A stretch of DNA of 64,000 nt from Burkholderiales bacterium (GTDB lineage: Bacteria; Pseudomonadota; Gammaproteobacteria; Burkholderiales; Burkholderiaceae_B). The position numbers were made by a program, and so were the translations under genes. The notes beneath the pieces were generated by a model. That model did no database searches. It saw only the letters and a list, made by a program, of their open reading frames with translations, and was not told where the DNA came from. The stretch lies in contig JAIXTE010000129.1 of NCBI GenBank assembly GCA_027484315.1, positions 62,001-126,000 on the forward strand, written 5' to 3'. Shown here piece after piece: positions 9,165 through 20,454 of this stretch; the first letter of the stretch is position 1, and each line of letters begins with the position of its first letter.

Positions 9165-10565
9165 ATGGCAAAAACTTTATACGACAAACTTTGGGAAAGT
9201 CATGTGGTGCGCACCGAACAGGACGGCACCTCCCTGATCTACATTGATCGCCATTTGTTGCACGAAGTCACCAGCCCCCAGGCTTTTGAGGGGCTGGAGC
9301 TTGCAGGCCGAGGCCTGTGGCGCAACAGTGCCAATCTGGCCGTGGTTGACCACAACGTACCCACAACAGATCGCTCCAAGGGCATTGCTGACGCCACGTC
9401 ACGGCTTCAAGTTGAAACCCTGGACAAGAATGCCAAAGCGCATGGTTTGACGTACTTTGACATCAAAGACCTGCGCCAGGGTATCGTGCACGTGATCGGC
9501 CCAGAGCAGGGCGCAACCTTGCCCGGCATGACAGTGGTTTGCGGCGACTCTCACACAAGCACCCACGGCGCCATCGGCGCGCTGGCCTTTGGAATTGGCA
9601 CCTCCGAAGTCGAGCACGTCATGGCCACGCAATGCCTGTTGATGAAAAAAGCCAAGAACATGCTGGTTCGTGTGGAAGGCACATTGGGCAAGGGCGTGTC
9701 TGCGAAAGACGTTATTCTGGCCATTATCGGCAAGATTGGTACAGCAGGTGGTACAGGTTACGCTATTGAATTTGCGGGCTCTGCCATTCGCGGTTTGTCG
9801 GTCGAAGGCCGCATGACCATGTGCAACATGGCCATTGAGGGCGGCGCCCGCTCCGGCATGGTGGCTGTCGACGAAAAAACCATTGAGTATGTCAAAGGCC
9901 GCCCGTTCAGCCCGAAAGGCGACGCATGGGACGCCGCGGTCAAGTACTGGGCCAGCCTGCATTCTGACGAAGGCGCGCATTTCGATTGCGTGGTAGACCT
10001 TAACGCCGAGGACATTCAGCCACAGGTCAGCTGGGGTACTTCGCCAGAAATGGTGACCGATGTGCATGGTGTCGTGCCCGACCCTGCCAAGGAAACCGAC
10101 CCTGTCAAACGCCAAGGCTATGAACGCGCTTTGCAATACATGGGCTTGAAGCCATTGCAGAAGATTGAAGACATCACTGTGGATACCGTGTTTATCGGTT
10201 CCTGTACCAATTCCCGAATTGAAGACCTTCGCGATGCCGCTGCGGTGGTGAAGGGCAAGAAGAAAGCCAGTTCCGTCAAGTTGGCCATGGTTGTACCGGG
10301 TTCTGGCCTGGTGAAGGCGCAAGCAGAACAGGAAGGCCTGGATCAGGTTTTTCTGGAAGCAGGCTTTGAGTGGCGTGAGCCGGGCTGTTCAATGTGCCTG
10401 GCCATGAATGCCGATCGCTTGGGCAGTGGCGAGCGTTGTGCATCTACAAGCAACAGGAATTTTGAAGGACGCCAGGGTGCGGGTGGCCGCACGCACCTTG
10501 TCAGCCCAGCCATGGCGGCTGCGGCAGCAATTGCAGGCCATTTCACCGATTCCAGAAATTTTTAA
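9165..10565 (+). CDS. leuC: 3-isopropylmalate dehydratase large subunit
   Basis: LeuC with LeuD isomerises 2- to 3-isopropylmalate in leucine synthesis, using a [4Fe-4S] cluster. The 466-residue protein starts [10 protein letters not shown], the usual start, which favours ATG 9165 over the TTG six bases earlier. The three cluster cysteines are Cys347 (GSCTNSR) and Cys408/Cys411 (CSMCLAMN). [19 protein letters not shown] is also typical of aconitases. leuD and leuB lie downstream, with a tiny lipoprotein gene inserted. Confidence 0.97.
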   Translation: MAKTLYDKLWESHVVRTEQDGTSLIYIDRHLLHEVTSPQAFEGLELAGRGLWRNSANLAVVDHNVPTTDRSKGIADATSRLQVETLDKNAKAHGLTYFDIKDLRQGIVHVIGPEQGATLPGMTVVCGDSHTSTHGAIGALAFGIGTSEVEHVMATQCLLMKKAKNMLVRVEGTLGKGVSAKDVILAIIGKIGTAGGTGYAIEFAGSAIRGLSVEGRMTMCNMAIEGGARSGMVAVDEKTIEYVKGRPFSPKGDAWDAAVKYWASLHSDEGAHFDCVVDLNAEDIQPQVSWGTSPEMVTDVHGVVPDPAKETDPVKRQGYERALQYMGLKPLQKIEDITVDTVFIGSCTNSRIEDLRDAAAVVKGKKKASSVKLAMVVPGSGLVKAQAEQEGLDQVFLEAGFEWREPGCSMCLAMNADRLGSGERCASTSNRNFEGRQGAGGRTHLVSPAMAAAAAIAGHFTDSRNF

Positions 10566-10580
10566 AAAGGGGCGTTTGAC

Positions 10581-10718
10581 ATGAAGTTTGTTTCTGTATT
10601 TTTGCTGGCTTTTTCGGCTCTTTCCCTGTCCGCCTGCAACACCATCGAAGGTGTGGGCAAAGACATTCAAGCGGGTGGCCAAGCCATTGAGCGCACTGCA
10701 GACCAGAACAAGAAGTAA
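10581..10718 (+). CDS. Entericidin A/B-family lipoprotein
   Basis: This is a 45-residue peptide with a lipoprotein signal ending LSLSAC (lipidated Cys19). The mature part, NTIEGVGKDIQAGGQAIE, is the diagnostic entericidin motif. Entericidins of E. coli form a small toxin/antidote lipoprotein pair in the envelope; only one member is present here. AAGGGGC lies just upstream. It is set between leuC and leuD on the same strand, a placement I believe is common in Burkholderiales. Its role there is unknown. Confidence 0.88.
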   Translation: MKFVSVFLLAFSALSLSACNTIEGVGKDIQAGGQAIERTADQNKK

Positions 10719-10809
10719 TTTGTTAGAAATACTCGATGCGGGCAGCCAAGGCGTTCGCCTTGCTGCTCCATTTGAACATGGGTAGTACCGATTTAAACAC
10801 GGACCGATT

Positions 10810-11451
10810 ATGGACAAATTTGTAACCCACACCGGCATTGCTGTTGCGCTGAATCGCGCCAATGTGGACACCGACGCCATTATTCCAAAGCAGTTCTTGA
10901 AAAGCATCAAGCGCACCGGCTTTGGTGAGCACCTGTTCGATGGCTGGCGCTATCTGGACGAAGGTGAACCGGGAATGGACTGTACCATCCGTCCGTTGAA
11001 TCCAGATTTTGAATTGAACAAGCCTGCCTTTCAAGGCGGAACGGTGCTTGTGGCTGGTCCAAACTTCGGCTGTGGTTCGTCCCGCGAGCACGCGCCCTGG
11101 GCGCTGCAGCAATACGGATTCAAGGCTGTCATTTCAAGCAGTTTTGCCGATATTTTCTTCAACAATTGCTTCAAGAATGGCTTCTTGCCCATTGTTTTAA
11201 AAGAAGAAGAGTTGAAAGAAGTGTTTGTTGCAATTGAGGCCAAACCTGGGATTGAAATCACGGTCAGCCTTGAAAACCAGACTGTCAGCATTGCTGGCAA
11301 AAGCTATGGTTTTGAGGTGGACGCCTTTCGCAAGCACTGCCTGATGAATGGTTTCGACGACATCGGCCTGACACTTCAGCACCGCGATGAGATCATCGCG
11401 TTCGAGAAGAATCGCCTTGCCCAGCAGCCCTGGTTGGCTAACACCATTTAA
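10810..11451 (+). CDS. leuD: 3-isopropylmalate dehydratase small subunit
   Basis: The small subunit supplies the swivelling domain of the LeuCD dehydratase. The 213-residue product begins [30 protein letters not shown] and contains [17 protein letters not shown], both family hallmarks. Length fits the long LeuD form. The gene is 91 bases after the entericidin gene and 22 bases before leuB. Confidence 0.97.
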   Translation: MDKFVTHTGIAVALNRANVDTDAIIPKQFLKSIKRTGFGEHLFDGWRYLDEGEPGMDCTIRPLNPDFELNKPAFQGGTVLVAGPNFGCGSSREHAPWALQQYGFKAVISSSFADIFFNNCFKNGFLPIVLKEEELKEVFVAIEAKPGIEITVSLENQTVSIAGKSYGFEVDAFRKHCLMNGFDDIGLTLQHRDEIIAFEKNRLAQQPWLANTI

Positions 11452-11473
11452 CACTGTCCATCTGAGAACAAAA

Positions 11474-12568
11474 ATGACTTTAAAAATTGCCGTGATGCCC
11501 GGTGACGGCATTGGCCCGGAGATTACTGCACAGGCTGTCAAAGTACTTGAAGCATTGAAAACCGATGGGTTGAATATTGAATTTGAGCACGCCTTGATCG
11601 GTGGCGTCGCTTACCGTGAAAAGGGAATTCCACTGCCCGATGAAACCGTGGCATTGGCCAAGGCATCCGACGCGGTGCTTTTCGGGGCAGTTGGTGATTT
11701 TTCACTGGACACACTTCCAAGGCACTTGCGTCCCGAGCAGGCCATTCTTGGTATTCGCAAGGCCCTGAACCTGTTTGCCAACTTCCGCCCAGCCATGGTG
11801 TACGAAGAATTGGCCGATGCATCCACCTTGCGCCCGGAAGTGGTGGCTGGCCTGGACATCCTGATTGTTCGTGAATTGACTGGCGATATTTATTTTGGCA
11901 CGCCACGTGGCAACCGCATCGCCGAAGATGGCCCGTTCAAGGGCGAACGTGAAGCCTTCGACACGATGCGTTACGCTGAAACAGAAATCCGCCGCATTGC
12001 GCATGTGGCCTTTCAGGCTGCTCAAAAGCGTGGCGGCAAGTTGTGTTCCGTGGACAAGGCCAACGTATTGGAAACCACCCAGTTCTGGCGCGATATCGTG
12101 ACCGAGGTGGGCAAGGAATACACAGATGTGGAACTGAGCCACATGTACGTGGACAATTGCGCCATGCAGTTGTTGAAAAATCCCAAGCAGTTTGATGTCA
12201 TTGTGACTGGCAACCTGTTCGGTGATATTTTGTCAGACGAAGCGTCCATGTTGACCGGTTCAATTGGCATGTTGCCTTCAGCCTCGCTGAATGAGTCCAA
12301 TTTTGGCCTTTATGAGCCAATTCATGGCTCGGCACCCGACATTGCCGGGAAAGACCTGGCCAACCCCATGGCCACTGTGTTGTCTGCGGCCATGATGTTG
12401 CGCTATACATTTGGGCTTGAAGATTACGCGGTTCGCATTGAAAACGCAGTGAAAACCGTGCTGGCCACTGGCCCACGCACTGGCGATATCTGGCGCGATG
12501 GCAAGGACCGCACAGGCACGGCAGGCATGGGTGACGCAATCGTCGCGGCCTTGGCCAAGCAATCCTGA
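11474..12568 (+). CDS. leuB: 3-isopropylmalate dehydrogenase
   Basis: LeuB oxidatively decarboxylates 3-isopropylmalate with NAD+ to give the leucine precursor. ATG 11474 gives a 364-residue protein that begins [17 protein letters not shown], the standard N-terminus; the frame is open further upstream but overlaps leuD. The substrate loop LFGAVG, the [12 protein letters not shown] segment and [14 protein letters not shown] are typical of the isocitrate/isopropylmalate dehydrogenase family. asd follows after 45 bases. Confidence 0.97.
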   Translation: MTLKIAVMPGDGIGPEITAQAVKVLEALKTDGLNIEFEHALIGGVAYREKGIPLPDETVALAKASDAVLFGAVGDFSLDTLPRHLRPEQAILGIRKALNLFANFRPAMVYEELADASTLRPEVVAGLDILIVRELTGDIYFGTPRGNRIAEDGPFKGEREAFDTMRYAETEIRRIAHVAFQAAQKRGGKLCSVDKANVLETTQFWRDIVTEVGKEYTDVELSHMYVDNCAMQLLKNPKQFDVIVTGNLFGDILSDEASMLTGSIGMLPSASLNESNFGLYEPIHGSAPDIAGKDLANPMATVLSAAMMLRYTFGLEDYAVRIENAVKTVLATGPRTGDIWRDGKDRTGTAGMGDAIVAALAKQS

Positions 12569-12613
12569 TTCTGCTGGTTACATCAAGAATTTAAAAGTAC
12601 TGGAGTATTGATT

Positions 12614-13738
12614 ATGTTGAAAGTCGGTTTGGTTGGATGGCGTGGCATGGTGGGCTCTGTGCTCATGCAGCGCATGCAGGAAGAGAATGATTTCGCGCAC
12701 TTCGAGCCGATTTTCTTTTCGACTTCCAATGCAGGCGGCAAAGCCCCTGCGTTTGCGGGCAATGTGGCCCCCCTTGAAGACGCCAACAACATTGACGCAC
12801 TGAAGAAAATGGACGTGGTGCTGACCTGCCAGGGTGGCGATTACACCAGCGCAGTGTTTCCCAAGCTGCGTGAAGCGGGCTGGAATGGCTACTGGATTGA
12901 TGCGGCATCCAGCTTGCGCATGCAAGACGACGCCATCATCATTCTTGATCCGGTGAACATGAACGTCATCAAGGACGGCTTGAGCAAAGGCATCAAGAAT
13001 TACGTGGGCGGCAATTGTACTGTATCGCTGATGTTGATGGCTTTGGGTGGTCTGTTCCAGAACAACCACGTGGAATGGATTACATCCATGACTTACCAGG
13101 CGGCCTCGGGTGCGGGTGCTCAAAACATGCGTGAACTGATTTCACAAATGGGCAGCATTCATGGCGCAGTCAGTGACCTGTTGGCTGACCCGGCTTCAGC
13201 CATTCTGGAGATTGACCGCAAGGTGGCTCAGCACATCAACTCCGACACCTACCCAACTACCAATTTTGGCGTACCACTGGGCGGCAGCCTGATTCCCTGG
13301 ATCGACAAAGACCTGGGCAACGGCCAGTCCAAGGAAGAGTGGAAGGGTGGGGCGGAGACCAACAAGATTCTTGGCAAGCCTGCCATGGGAACTCCGGGTT
13401 GTGTACCCGTGGATGGACTGTGCGTCCGTGTCGGCGCAATGCGATGCCATTCTCAGGCGTTGACCATCAAGCTGAAGCAAGACATTCCATTGAACGAGAT
13501 CAATGACATGCTTGCGAAGGGCAATGATTGGGTTAAAGTGATCCCCAACGAGCGCGATGCTTCCATGCGTGACTTGACCCCCGCCTCAGTGACTGGGCGC
13601 ATGCACGTTCCTGTAGGCCGCCTGCGCAAGATGGCCATGGGTGGCGATTACCTGAGCGCCTTCACCGTGGGTGACCAGTTGTTGTGGGGCGCAGCAGAAC
13701 CTTTGCGCAGAATGCTGCGCATTTTGATCGAACGCTAA
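12614..13738 (+). CDS. asd: Aspartate-semialdehyde dehydrogenase
   Basis: Asd reduces aspartyl-phosphate to aspartate semialdehyde, feeding lysine, threonine and methionine synthesis. The 374-residue protein has the NADP-binding [17 protein letters not shown] start and the catalytic-cysteine segment [10 protein letters not shown] near residue 135. GGSL and [16 protein letters not shown] follow. ATG 12614 has GGAG at 12602-12605, eight bases upstream, and is preferred over TTG 12608. Its partner kinase LysC is encoded at 24789. Confidence 0.97.
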   Translation: MLKVGLVGWRGMVGSVLMQRMQEENDFAHFEPIFFSTSNAGGKAPAFAGNVAPLEDANNIDALKKMDVVLTCQGGDYTSAVFPKLREAGWNGYWIDAASSLRMQDDAIIILDPVNMNVIKDGLSKGIKNYVGGNCTVSLMLMALGGLFQNNHVEWITSMTYQAASGAGAQNMRELISQMGSIHGAVSDLLADPASAILEIDRKVAQHINSDTYPTTNFGVPLGGSLIPWIDKDLGNGQSKEEWKGGAETNKILGKPAMGTPGCVPVDGLCVRVGAMRCHSQALTIKLKQDIPLNEINDMLAKGNDWVKVIPNERDASMRDLTPASVTGRMHVPVGRLRKMAMGGDYLSAFTVGDQLLWGAAEPLRRMLRILIER

Positions 13739-13799
13739 GTCGCATCATCATTGATCCAACCGCTGCCGAAGGTGGCTTGAACATTCATGGAGTAAACGG

Positions 13800-15995
13800 G
13801 TGAAGCATATCAAACAGACAATACTTCCCTTTGTTTTCGCATCAGGATTGTTGGCAAGTACCTTCGCGCAGGCGGCTCAACTGGGGAAGCTGGAAGTACT
13901 TTCTGGTGCTGGCGAGCCTTTTCTGGCGCAAATCCAGATTGATCTGGTTACACCTGAAGAGCGTGCCTCGCTTCAGGCCAAACTGGCCTCCGCAGAGGCC
14001 TTCAAGGCAGCTCGCCTGACCATGGACCCCAACCTGAAGAATCTGAAGTTTGCCATTCAGGATGGAAAGCAGGCGGGCACAGCCCTGGTGAAGATTACCG
14101 CGGACAAACCTTTGCCAGCTGGTTTTATTGACACCTTGGTCGAGTTGACCTGGGCTGGTGGTCGAGTCGCACGTGAATACACGCTGACCATTCCACTTGG
14201 CCCTGTGCCTGAGGAAAAGTCAGCCTCGACAGCGTTGCCGGAAATCCGGCCACCAATGACGCCACCACCAGTCGCTGTGGCGCCTCCTGCTGCCGAGCAT
14301 GCCTCCAAAGCACCAACGGCGCCCGCGATTAGCCAAGACGCTCCAGTTGATTCAAAGACGGGTACCTTGCAGGTCAAGCGTGGCGACACCTTGTCCGAGC
14401 TGGCTTTGAACCTGGCGGGCGATGGTGTAAGCCTGAACCAGGCCATGGCTGCAATTTATGAAGCCAACAAGGATTCTTTCATCAATGGCAGCGTGCACCT
14501 GATCCGTGAGGGTGCGCAGATCCAGGTGCCGAACCGCACCGCACTGCGTGCCAAATCGGCCAAAGAGGCATTGCTCGTGCTGGCCAACAACGATGACCGC
14601 AATGTGTACTCTGCCTACGCCCGACAAATCGGGTTGTTGACAGTAGAAAACCAGTCCGCAGCAGCTTCCACCACCAGTGCGCAAGGCAACATTGCGCCAA
14701 AGCAAAAATCGGAACCCAATACATCTGCACGTGAAGATCGCTTGCAGATTGCGCCAAGTGCTGCAACCAGTGCGGGCAAAGCGGATTTGAACGCAGAAGA
14801 ATTGCTCGCCAAAAACAAGGCCTTGGCTGAAGCAAATGAGCGAATTGCCCTGCTTGAGAAAAATGTCAGTGACCTGCAGCGATTGCTGGACATGCAAAAA
14901 GACCTCGGTGAAACACCGGCAGGCGAGCCAGTGGCACCTCCTGCAGCAGAAACCAGTGGTGGAGAAAACGATGCTGCTGCTGACGCACCGGGTGTGGAAG
15001 TGCCCTCCGAGACTTTGACCGAAGATTCACCTGAGACCACTGCTGCGGAAACTCCACCGGCTGAATCCAGCGAGCCTGCAGCCGTCGAACCAGTGCCTAA
15101 AGATGCTCCCTTTGACTGGATGCCCTGGATTCTGGGTGGTGCAGGTGCTTTGGTGGCTTTGATCGTCGCGTTGCTGCTGATTCGTGCTCGCCGCGACAAG
15201 TCCAACGCACAGGAAGAGGATTCGGATCTGTCTGATGAATCGTCTTTCAGCGAAGTGCACGAGTTTGATGAAGTCGTTGCTGCTGCCGGTTCAACCGTTG
15301 ATGCAGATGAAAACAGTTCATTGAACAAGTCTGAAAACTCGGACTTCGATCTGGACGAGGTTTTGAACGACCGTTTAAAGCCTGTTGAGTCAGAAGAACT
15401 TGCGCAAGTCATGCCGCCTGCCGACCGTATCGAGCCCCAGTTTGATGCTCCTTCGGCTCCTGTAGACGATATTCCGGAGCTTGTGGAGGCATCAGCCGAG
15501 TCGACGCGCCAGAAAGAATCGCTGGACAGCGATGTCGATCTGGAGTTTCCCGAGGATGACCCGGTAAAGGCGGATGGCAGTTCAATTCTGGATGATCTGG
15601 ATTCGCTGGAGAAAGGTGCTTTGGCGGCCCAAGAAGAACTGGATGAGATCAGAAAGCAGCCTATGACTGAGCAAACTCCAGAGGAGTTTGATGCCTCAGC
15701 CGCATTTGATGAAATGGTTCAGGAAGCTGGCAACCCCGAGGCGGGCGAAAATATGCCCGATCAGGAGCCCACTCCCGAGACTGGACTGGAAACTGTTGAT
15801 CTGGATCTGGATGTGCCAGGCCCCAAAGTGGATGACGCCACTTGGCAGGAAGTTGCCACCAAGCTGGACTTGGCAGGTGCTTATGTTGAAATTGGAGATG
15901 CTGACGGAGCCAAAGAATTGCTGAGTGAAATTGTGAAGAAAGGTGATGCTGACCAGGTTCGCAAGGCCAAGGCGCTTTTGGCTACCTTGAATTAA
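13800..15995 (+). CDS. fimV: FimV-like cell-pole / peptidoglycan-binding protein
   Basis: The 731-residue protein resembles FimV/HubP, which organises the cell pole and type IV pilus or flagellar assembly. It has a signal peptide (residues 1-26), the FimV N-terminal domain (LGKLEVLSGAGEPF) and a LysM region around residues 195-245. A Glu-rich linker and one transmembrane segment near residues 442-460 (ILGGAGALVALIVALLLI) follow. A long acidic cytoplasmic region ends in the FimV C-terminal TPR-like domain. The start is GTG 13800 behind GGAG. Only two bases of context separate it from truA. Confidence 0.9.
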   Translation: MKHIKQTILPFVFASGLLASTFAQAAQLGKLEVLSGAGEPFLAQIQIDLVTPEERASLQAKLASAEAFKAARLTMDPNLKNLKFAIQDGKQAGTALVKITADKPLPAGFIDTLVELTWAGGRVAREYTLTIPLGPVPEEKSASTALPEIRPPMTPPPVAVAPPAAEHASKAPTAPAISQDAPVDSKTGTLQVKRGDTLSELALNLAGDGVSLNQAMAAIYEANKDSFINGSVHLIREGAQIQVPNRTALRAKSAKEALLVLANNDDRNVYSAYARQIGLLTVENQSAAASTTSAQGNIAPKQKSEPNTSAREDRLQIAPSAATSAGKADLNAEELLAKNKALAEANERIALLEKNVSDLQRLLDMQKDLGETPAGEPVAPPAAETSGGENDAAADAPGVEVPSETLTEDSPETTAAETPPAESSEPAAVEPVPKDAPFDWMPWILGGAGALVALIVALLLIRARRDKSNAQEEDSDLSDESSFSEVHEFDEVVAAAGSTVDADENSSLNKSENSDFDLDEVLNDRLKPVESEELAQVMPPADRIEPQFDAPSAPVDDIPELVEASAESTRQKESLDSDVDLEFPEDDPVKADGSSILDDLDSLEKGALAAQEELDEIRKQPMTEQTPEEFDASAAFDEMVQEAGNPEAGENMPDQEPTPETGLETVDLDLDVPGPKVDDATWQEVATKLDLAGAYVEIGDADGAKELLSEIVKKGDADQVRKAKALLATLN

Positions 15996-16760
15996 ATGAA
16001 TCGGGTTGTACTGGGTCTGAGTTATGACGGCCATGATTTTGAGGGCTGGCAGACTCAGCCACATGGTCGAACCGTGCAGGATCGCTTGAGCAAGGCCATT
16101 GAGACAATTGCGCACGACACTGTCTCGATCGTGTGTGCTGGACGAACAGATACAGGTGTTCATGCCCGCCAGCAGGTGGTGCACTTCGATCCTGCTGTCG
16201 AACGCCCGCTGACGGCCTGGGTTAAAGGCGTAAACAACAGCTTGCCGCACACAGTATCGGTCAAAGGGGCCAAGTTGCTTGATTCCGGGTTTCATGCACG
16301 TTTCAGTGCTGTTTCGCGAACCTACCGCTACTATTTCTACAGTTCACCCGTACGTGACCCTTTCAAGCGGTTCATGACCTGGGTACATCATCCACTTGAT
16401 CTTCAAGCCATGCGCAGTGCAAGTGCCTGCCTGCTGGGCACCCATGATTTCAGCGCTTTTCGCGCGTCCCAGTGCCAGGCTGCAAGTCCCGTGCGAACCT
16501 TGCAAGCCATAAACCTCTTTGAAGAAGCTGACCACTGTTATTTTGAAATTCAGGGCAATGCTTTTTTACATCACATGGTCAGAAACCTGATGGGCAGTTT
16601 GATGGAAGTGGGTTTGGGCAGACAGCAGCCAAACTGGTTGAAACAGGTGCTAGAGTCAAGAAACCGCAGCCTTGCTGCGAAAACCTATCCGGCACAGGGC
16701 TTGAGCCTGTGGAAAATCGAATATCCCGAACAATACGGCATACAGGATCTGTTTTCATGA
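15996..16760 (+). CDS. truA: tRNA pseudouridine(38-40) synthase
   Basis: TruA isomerises uridines 38-40 in the anticodon arm of many tRNAs. The 254-residue product has the catalytic aspartate Asp52 in CAGRTDTGVHA and the conserved RTYRYYFY and GNAFLHHMVRNLMGSL segments. Its ATG directly follows the fimV stop codon, and its stop overlaps the trpF start (ATGA), so the three genes are likely translated from one message. Confidence 0.97.
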   Translation: MNRVVLGLSYDGHDFEGWQTQPHGRTVQDRLSKAIETIAHDTVSIVCAGRTDTGVHARQQVVHFDPAVERPLTAWVKGVNNSLPHTVSVKGAKLLDSGFHARFSAVSRTYRYYFYSSPVRDPFKRFMTWVHHPLDLQAMRSASACLLGTHDFSAFRASQCQAASPVRTLQAINLFEEADHCYFEIQGNAFLHHMVRNLMGSLMEVGLGRQQPNWLKQVLESRNRSLAAKTYPAQGLSLWKIEYPEQYGIQDLFS

Positions 16761-17392
16761 GAACCAGAATCAAGCTCTGTGGCTTTCAAACAGAAGACAC
16801 CGTACGCGCTGCAACCCGGGCTGGTGCCGATGCAATCGGGTTCGTATTTTACCCGCCATCGCCTCGCAATGTGGATGTGGCCAGGGCAGGGCACTTGGCG
16901 CGTTGTCTGGGTGCCTGGCAAACCCCTGTGGCCTTGTTTGTGAACCCTCAGCCAGAATTGGTGCAGTCGGTGATTGCAGAAATTCCGAATGTGCTGCTTC
17001 AATTCCATGGCGACGAGTCACCTGAGTTTTGCGAAAGTTTCCAGCGACCCTTCATGAAAGCCGTGAGAATGAAACCAGGGGTTGATTTGATCGCCGAAAG
17101 TGTGAAGTTTTATTCTGCGCAAGCAATACTTGTCGATTCATGGAGCGAGGCGTATGGTGGTACAGGCCATACTTTTGATTGGTCTTTGCTACCCAAGGCA
17201 GGTGAATTGAAGCAGGCTTTGGTATTATCCGGGGGGTTGGATGAACGCAATGTGGCGCAAGCCATCGCGGGTCTGACACCTTACGGGGTCGACGTGTCCA
17301 GCGGCATTGAATCCGCGCGCGGCGTGAAATGTATCGAAAAAATCGAAAAGTTCTGCATGGCGGTCCAAAAAGCCGATGCAGGGCTGTTGTAA
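16757..17392 (+). CDS. trpF: Phosphoribosylanthranilate isomerase
   Basis: TrpF catalyses the Amadori rearrangement of phosphoribosylanthranilate in tryptophan synthesis. The 211-residue TIM-barrel protein begins [10 protein letters not shown], with the general-base cysteine in KLCG, and contains [12 protein letters not shown] and the phosphate-binding LSGGL...GVDVSSGIE. The ATG overlaps the truA stop. Normal length. Confidence 0.96.
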   Translation: MRTRIKLCGFQTEDTVRAATRAGADAIGFVFYPPSPRNVDVARAGHLARCLGAWQTPVALFVNPQPELVQSVIAEIPNVLLQFHGDESPEFCESFQRPFMKAVRMKPGVDLIAESVKFYSAQAILVDSWSEAYGGTGHTFDWSLLPKAGELKQALVLSGGLDERNVAQAIAGLTPYGVDVSSGIESARGVKCIEKIEKFCMAVQKADAGLL

Positions 17393-17415
17393 GTGAACCC
17401 AGAAAGAGCAGCATC

Positions 17416-18669
17416 ATGAACAAACCCTATGAATTTCCAGACGCCACAGGCCATTTTGGTCCCTACGGCGGTACCTTCGTGTCTGAAACACTGGTTCACG
17501 CGCTTGAAGAGCTGAAAAGCGTTTACGCCCATTACCAAAACGACCCTGAATTTCTGGCTGAGTTTGAAAGTGAGCTCAAGCATTTTGTAGGTCGTCCAAG
17601 CCCGGTTTACCACGCCAAGCGCTGGTCTGACCTGGTGGGCGGTGCGCAGATCTATTTCAAGCGGGAAGACCTGAACCACACCGGTGCGCACAAGGTAAAC
17701 AACTGCATTGGTCAGGCCATGTTGGCCAAGCGCATGGGCAAGCCCCGCGTAATCGCTGAAACCGGCGCGGGCCAGCACGGAGTGGCCACTGCCACCGTTG
17801 CAGCCCGTTATGGCATGAAGTGCGTGGTGTACATGGGCCAGGAAGACGTGGCACGCCAGGCGCAAAACGTGTTTAGGATGAAGTTGCTGGGCGCCGAGGT
17901 GATTCCGGTTTCTTCAGGTTCAAAAACCCTGAAAGACGCATTGAATGAAGCCATGCGCGACTGGGTCACCAACGTGGAAGACACGTTCTACATTATTGGT
18001 ACTGTGGCTGGGCCGCACCCTTACCCCATGCTCGTTCGCGACTTCCAAAGCGTGATTGGCCGTGAATGTATTCAACAAATGCCGCTGATGGTGGGCAAGC
18101 AGCCCGATTACGTTCTGGCCTGCGTGGGTGGCGGGTCCAACGCGATGGGGATTTTCCACCCTTATCTGAGTGTGGATGGTGTGCAACTGGTTGGTGTAGA
18201 AGCGGCAGGCGAGGGCATTGAAACCGGCAAGCACGCGGCTTCACTGAGTGCCGGTACGCCTGGCGTGTTGCACGGTAACCGAACCTACCTGCTGCAAAGC
18301 GATGATGGTCAGATCATTGAAACCCATTCGGTTTCCGCAGGTCTGGATTATCCAGGTGTGGGCCCCGAACATGCATGGCTGAAAGATTCTGGCCGCGCAC
18401 AATACGTGGGCGTCACCGACGCAGAGGCGTTGGACGCGTTTCACCAGTGCTGCCGCATCGAGGGCATCATTCCTGCACTTGAAAGCAGCCACGCCTTGGC
18501 TCACGCGGCCAAGCTAGCCAAAACCCTGCCGAAAGACAAGGTCATTCTGGTCAACCTTTCCGGCCGCGGCGACAAGGACATGCACACAGTGGCACGCCAG
18601 AGTGGAGCGGAATTCTATTGTCACCCCGATTGCAAAACAGGCGCAGAAATGGCCTGCAACAAAAAATAA
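17416..18669 (+). CDS. trpB: Tryptophan synthase beta chain
   Basis: TrpB condenses indole with serine to form tryptophan, with pyridoxal phosphate bound to Lys93 in HTGAHKVNN. The 417-residue chain starts [19 protein letters not shown] at ATG 17416; the frame extends upstream into trpF but that part is not family-like. GGGSNAMG binds the cofactor phosphate. Thirteen bases separate it from trpA, as usual. Confidence 0.97.
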   Translation: MNKPYEFPDATGHFGPYGGTFVSETLVHALEELKSVYAHYQNDPEFLAEFESELKHFVGRPSPVYHAKRWSDLVGGAQIYFKREDLNHTGAHKVNNCIGQAMLAKRMGKPRVIAETGAGQHGVATATVAARYGMKCVVYMGQEDVARQAQNVFRMKLLGAEVIPVSSGSKTLKDALNEAMRDWVTNVEDTFYIIGTVAGPHPYPMLVRDFQSVIGRECIQQMPLMVGKQPDYVLACVGGGSNAMGIFHPYLSVDGVQLVGVEAAGEGIETGKHAASLSAGTPGVLHGNRTYLLQSDDGQIIETHSVSAGLDYPGVGPEHAWLKDSGRAQYVGVTDAEALDAFHQCCRIEGIIPALESSHALAHAAKLAKTLPKDKVILVNLSGRGDKDMHTVARQSGAEFYCHPDCKTGAEMACNKK

Positions 18670-18682
18670 AAATTCATTAGTC

Positions 18683-19498
18683 ATGTCAAGAATCAAAGCT
18701 GTATTTGAAAAATTGAAAGAAGAGGGTCGCAAAGGGCTCATTCCGTTTGTGACAGGCGGCGACCCAGAGCCAGGCCAAACAGTGGCCATGCTTCACGCGC
18801 TGGCGGACGCAGGTTCGGATGTCATTGAACTGGGTGTGCCCTTTTCTGACCCAATGGCCGACGGTCCAGTGATTCAGCGTTCCAGTGAACGGGCGTTGGC
18901 CAAAGGAATCAGCTCACGCAAAATCCTGGATTACGTGGCTGAATTCCGTCAAACCAACCAGCACACACCCATCGTGTTGATGGGATATGCCAATCCCATT
19001 GAACGCATGGGTGTTGAAAAGTACGTGAGTGAGGCCAAAAAGGCGGGTGTGGACGGCGTGTTGGTGGTGGACTACCCGCCTGAAGAATCCATCGAGTTTT
19101 CAGGCTACCTGCGTGCAGCCGGGCTCGACCCTATTTTTCTTCTTGCACCCACTTCTTCGGACGAACGGATCGAGAAGGTGGCCAAGGTGGCCAGCGGGTA
19201 TGTGTATTACGTCTCGTTAAAAGGTGTGACCGGTGCGCAGAACCTGAACACCGCAGAGGTCAGTTCCAAGTTGCCAACCATCCGTCAACACACGAATGTA
19301 CCCGTGGGCGTTGGTTTTGGTATTCGAGATGCCGAGTCGGCCTGTCGGGTGGCCCAATCTGCCGACGCCGTGGTCATTGGTTCAGCCTTGATACAGGTTC
19401 TCGAGGCCGGCAATCCACAGGACGCCGCGGCTTTGGCTGGTCAATTCATTGCCCCGATTCGTGCAGCGCTGGACGCGCAGTTTGGCGCCAAACAATAA
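18683..19498 (+). CDS. trpA: Tryptophan synthase alpha chain
   Basis: TrpA cleaves indole-3-glycerol phosphate to indole, which is channelled to TrpB. The 271-residue protein has the catalytic pair Glu49 ([11 protein letters not shown]) and Asp60 (PMADG) in their standard positions, and a phosphate-binding GVGFGI near residue 212. ATG 18683 gives the usual MSRI start. accD follows, as in many Proteobacteria. Confidence 0.97.
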   Translation: MSRIKAVFEKLKEEGRKGLIPFVTGGDPEPGQTVAMLHALADAGSDVIELGVPFSDPMADGPVIQRSSERALAKGISSRKILDYVAEFRQTNQHTPIVLMGYANPIERMGVEKYVSEAKKAGVDGVLVVDYPPEESIEFSGYLRAAGLDPIFLLAPTSSDERIEKVAKVASGYVYYVSLKGVTGAQNLNTAEVSSKLPTIRQHTNVPVGVGFGIRDAESACRVAQSADAVVIGSALIQVLEAGNPQDAAALAGQFIAPIRAALDAQFGAKQ

Positions 19499-19531
19499 AA
19501 ACCCGCAGATAACCTCAGCAAGGGAAAGTGT

Positions 19532-20410
19532 ATGAGTTGGTTAGACAAAATTATTCCGCCCCGAATTTCCTCCAAAACGCCGGGCGATGCTGCCAAGAAA
19601 AGTGTGCCCGAAGGAATCTGGGCGAAATGCAAAAGCTGTGATGCCGTGCTGTACCAGAATGACCTGGTCAATAACGCCATGGTTTGCCCTTCCTGCACCT
19701 ACCACATGCGAATTGGTTCGCGTGAACGCTTGAATTTGCTTTTTGACAATGACGAGCGTGTTGAAATTGGCCGCGAGGTGATGCCAATGGATACACTGAA
19801 GTTCAAGGACAGCAAAAGTTACACCGCGCGACTGAATGAGGCCAAGGAAAGCACCGGCGAAACCGATGCTTTGGTGGTTCAGAAAGGCGTCATGAACGGC
19901 ATTGAAGTGGTGATTGCCTGTTTCGAATTCGAATTCATGGGCGGTTCCATGGGTTCGGTGGTGGGTGAGCGCTTTTGCCGAGGTGTACAGGCTGCGCTCG
20001 ATGCCAATGTGCCGTTCATCAGTGTGGCCGCATCGGGCGGAGCGCGTATGCAGGAAGGTTTGGGCTCATTGATGCAAATGGCCAAAACTTCGGCGATGCT
20101 GGCCAAGTTGAGCCAGGCTCGTTTGCCCTACATCTCCGTATTGACCGACCCAACCATGGGCGGTGTGTCAGCCAGTTTCGCCTTCCTTGGCGATGTCGTG
20201 GTGGCCGAGCCAAAGGCCTTGATCGGTTTCGCGGGTCCCCGTGTGATTGAACAAACCGTGCGTCAAACTTTGCCGGAAGGTTTTCAGCGCGCTGAGTTCC
20301 TGATGGAAAAAGGTGCGCTCGATTGCATCGTTGACCGCCGTGAAATGAAGAAAACACTGGCCAGCCTTTTGGCCTTGCTGATGAAAAAGCAGCTTGACCA
20401 GGCTGCCTGA
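19532..20410 (+). CDS. accD: Acetyl-CoA carboxylase carboxyltransferase beta subunit
   Basis: AccD pairs with AccA to move the carboxyl group from biotin to acetyl-CoA, giving malonyl-CoA for fatty-acid synthesis. The 292-residue protein has an N-terminal zinc ribbon (Cys33, Cys36, Cys52, Cys55), then the crotonase-like core with [15 protein letters not shown] and [10 protein letters not shown]. Start ATG 19532 is preceded by AAGGGAAAG. Normal length. Confidence 0.97.
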   Translation: MSWLDKIIPPRISSKTPGDAAKKSVPEGIWAKCKSCDAVLYQNDLVNNAMVCPSCTYHMRIGSRERLNLLFDNDERVEIGREVMPMDTLKFKDSKSYTARLNEAKESTGETDALVVQKGVMNGIEVVIACFEFEFMGGSMGSVVGERFCRGVQAALDANVPFISVAASGGARMQEGLGSLMQMAKTSAMLAKLSQARLPYISVLTDPTMGGVSASFAFLGDVVVAEPKALIGFAGPRVIEQTVRQTLPEGFQRAEFLMEKGALDCIVDRREMKKTLASLLALLMKKQLDQAA

Positions 20411-20454
20411 AGAATTAACCAGAGCATTAATTACAGCATTAACCCGAGGTCAGC

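Noticed and set aside
14615..15412. Minus-strand Ser-rich open frame opposite fimV
   Set aside because: The acidic, Glu/Asp-rich stretch of fimV gives Ser-rich antisense translation. No start context or domain is seen.
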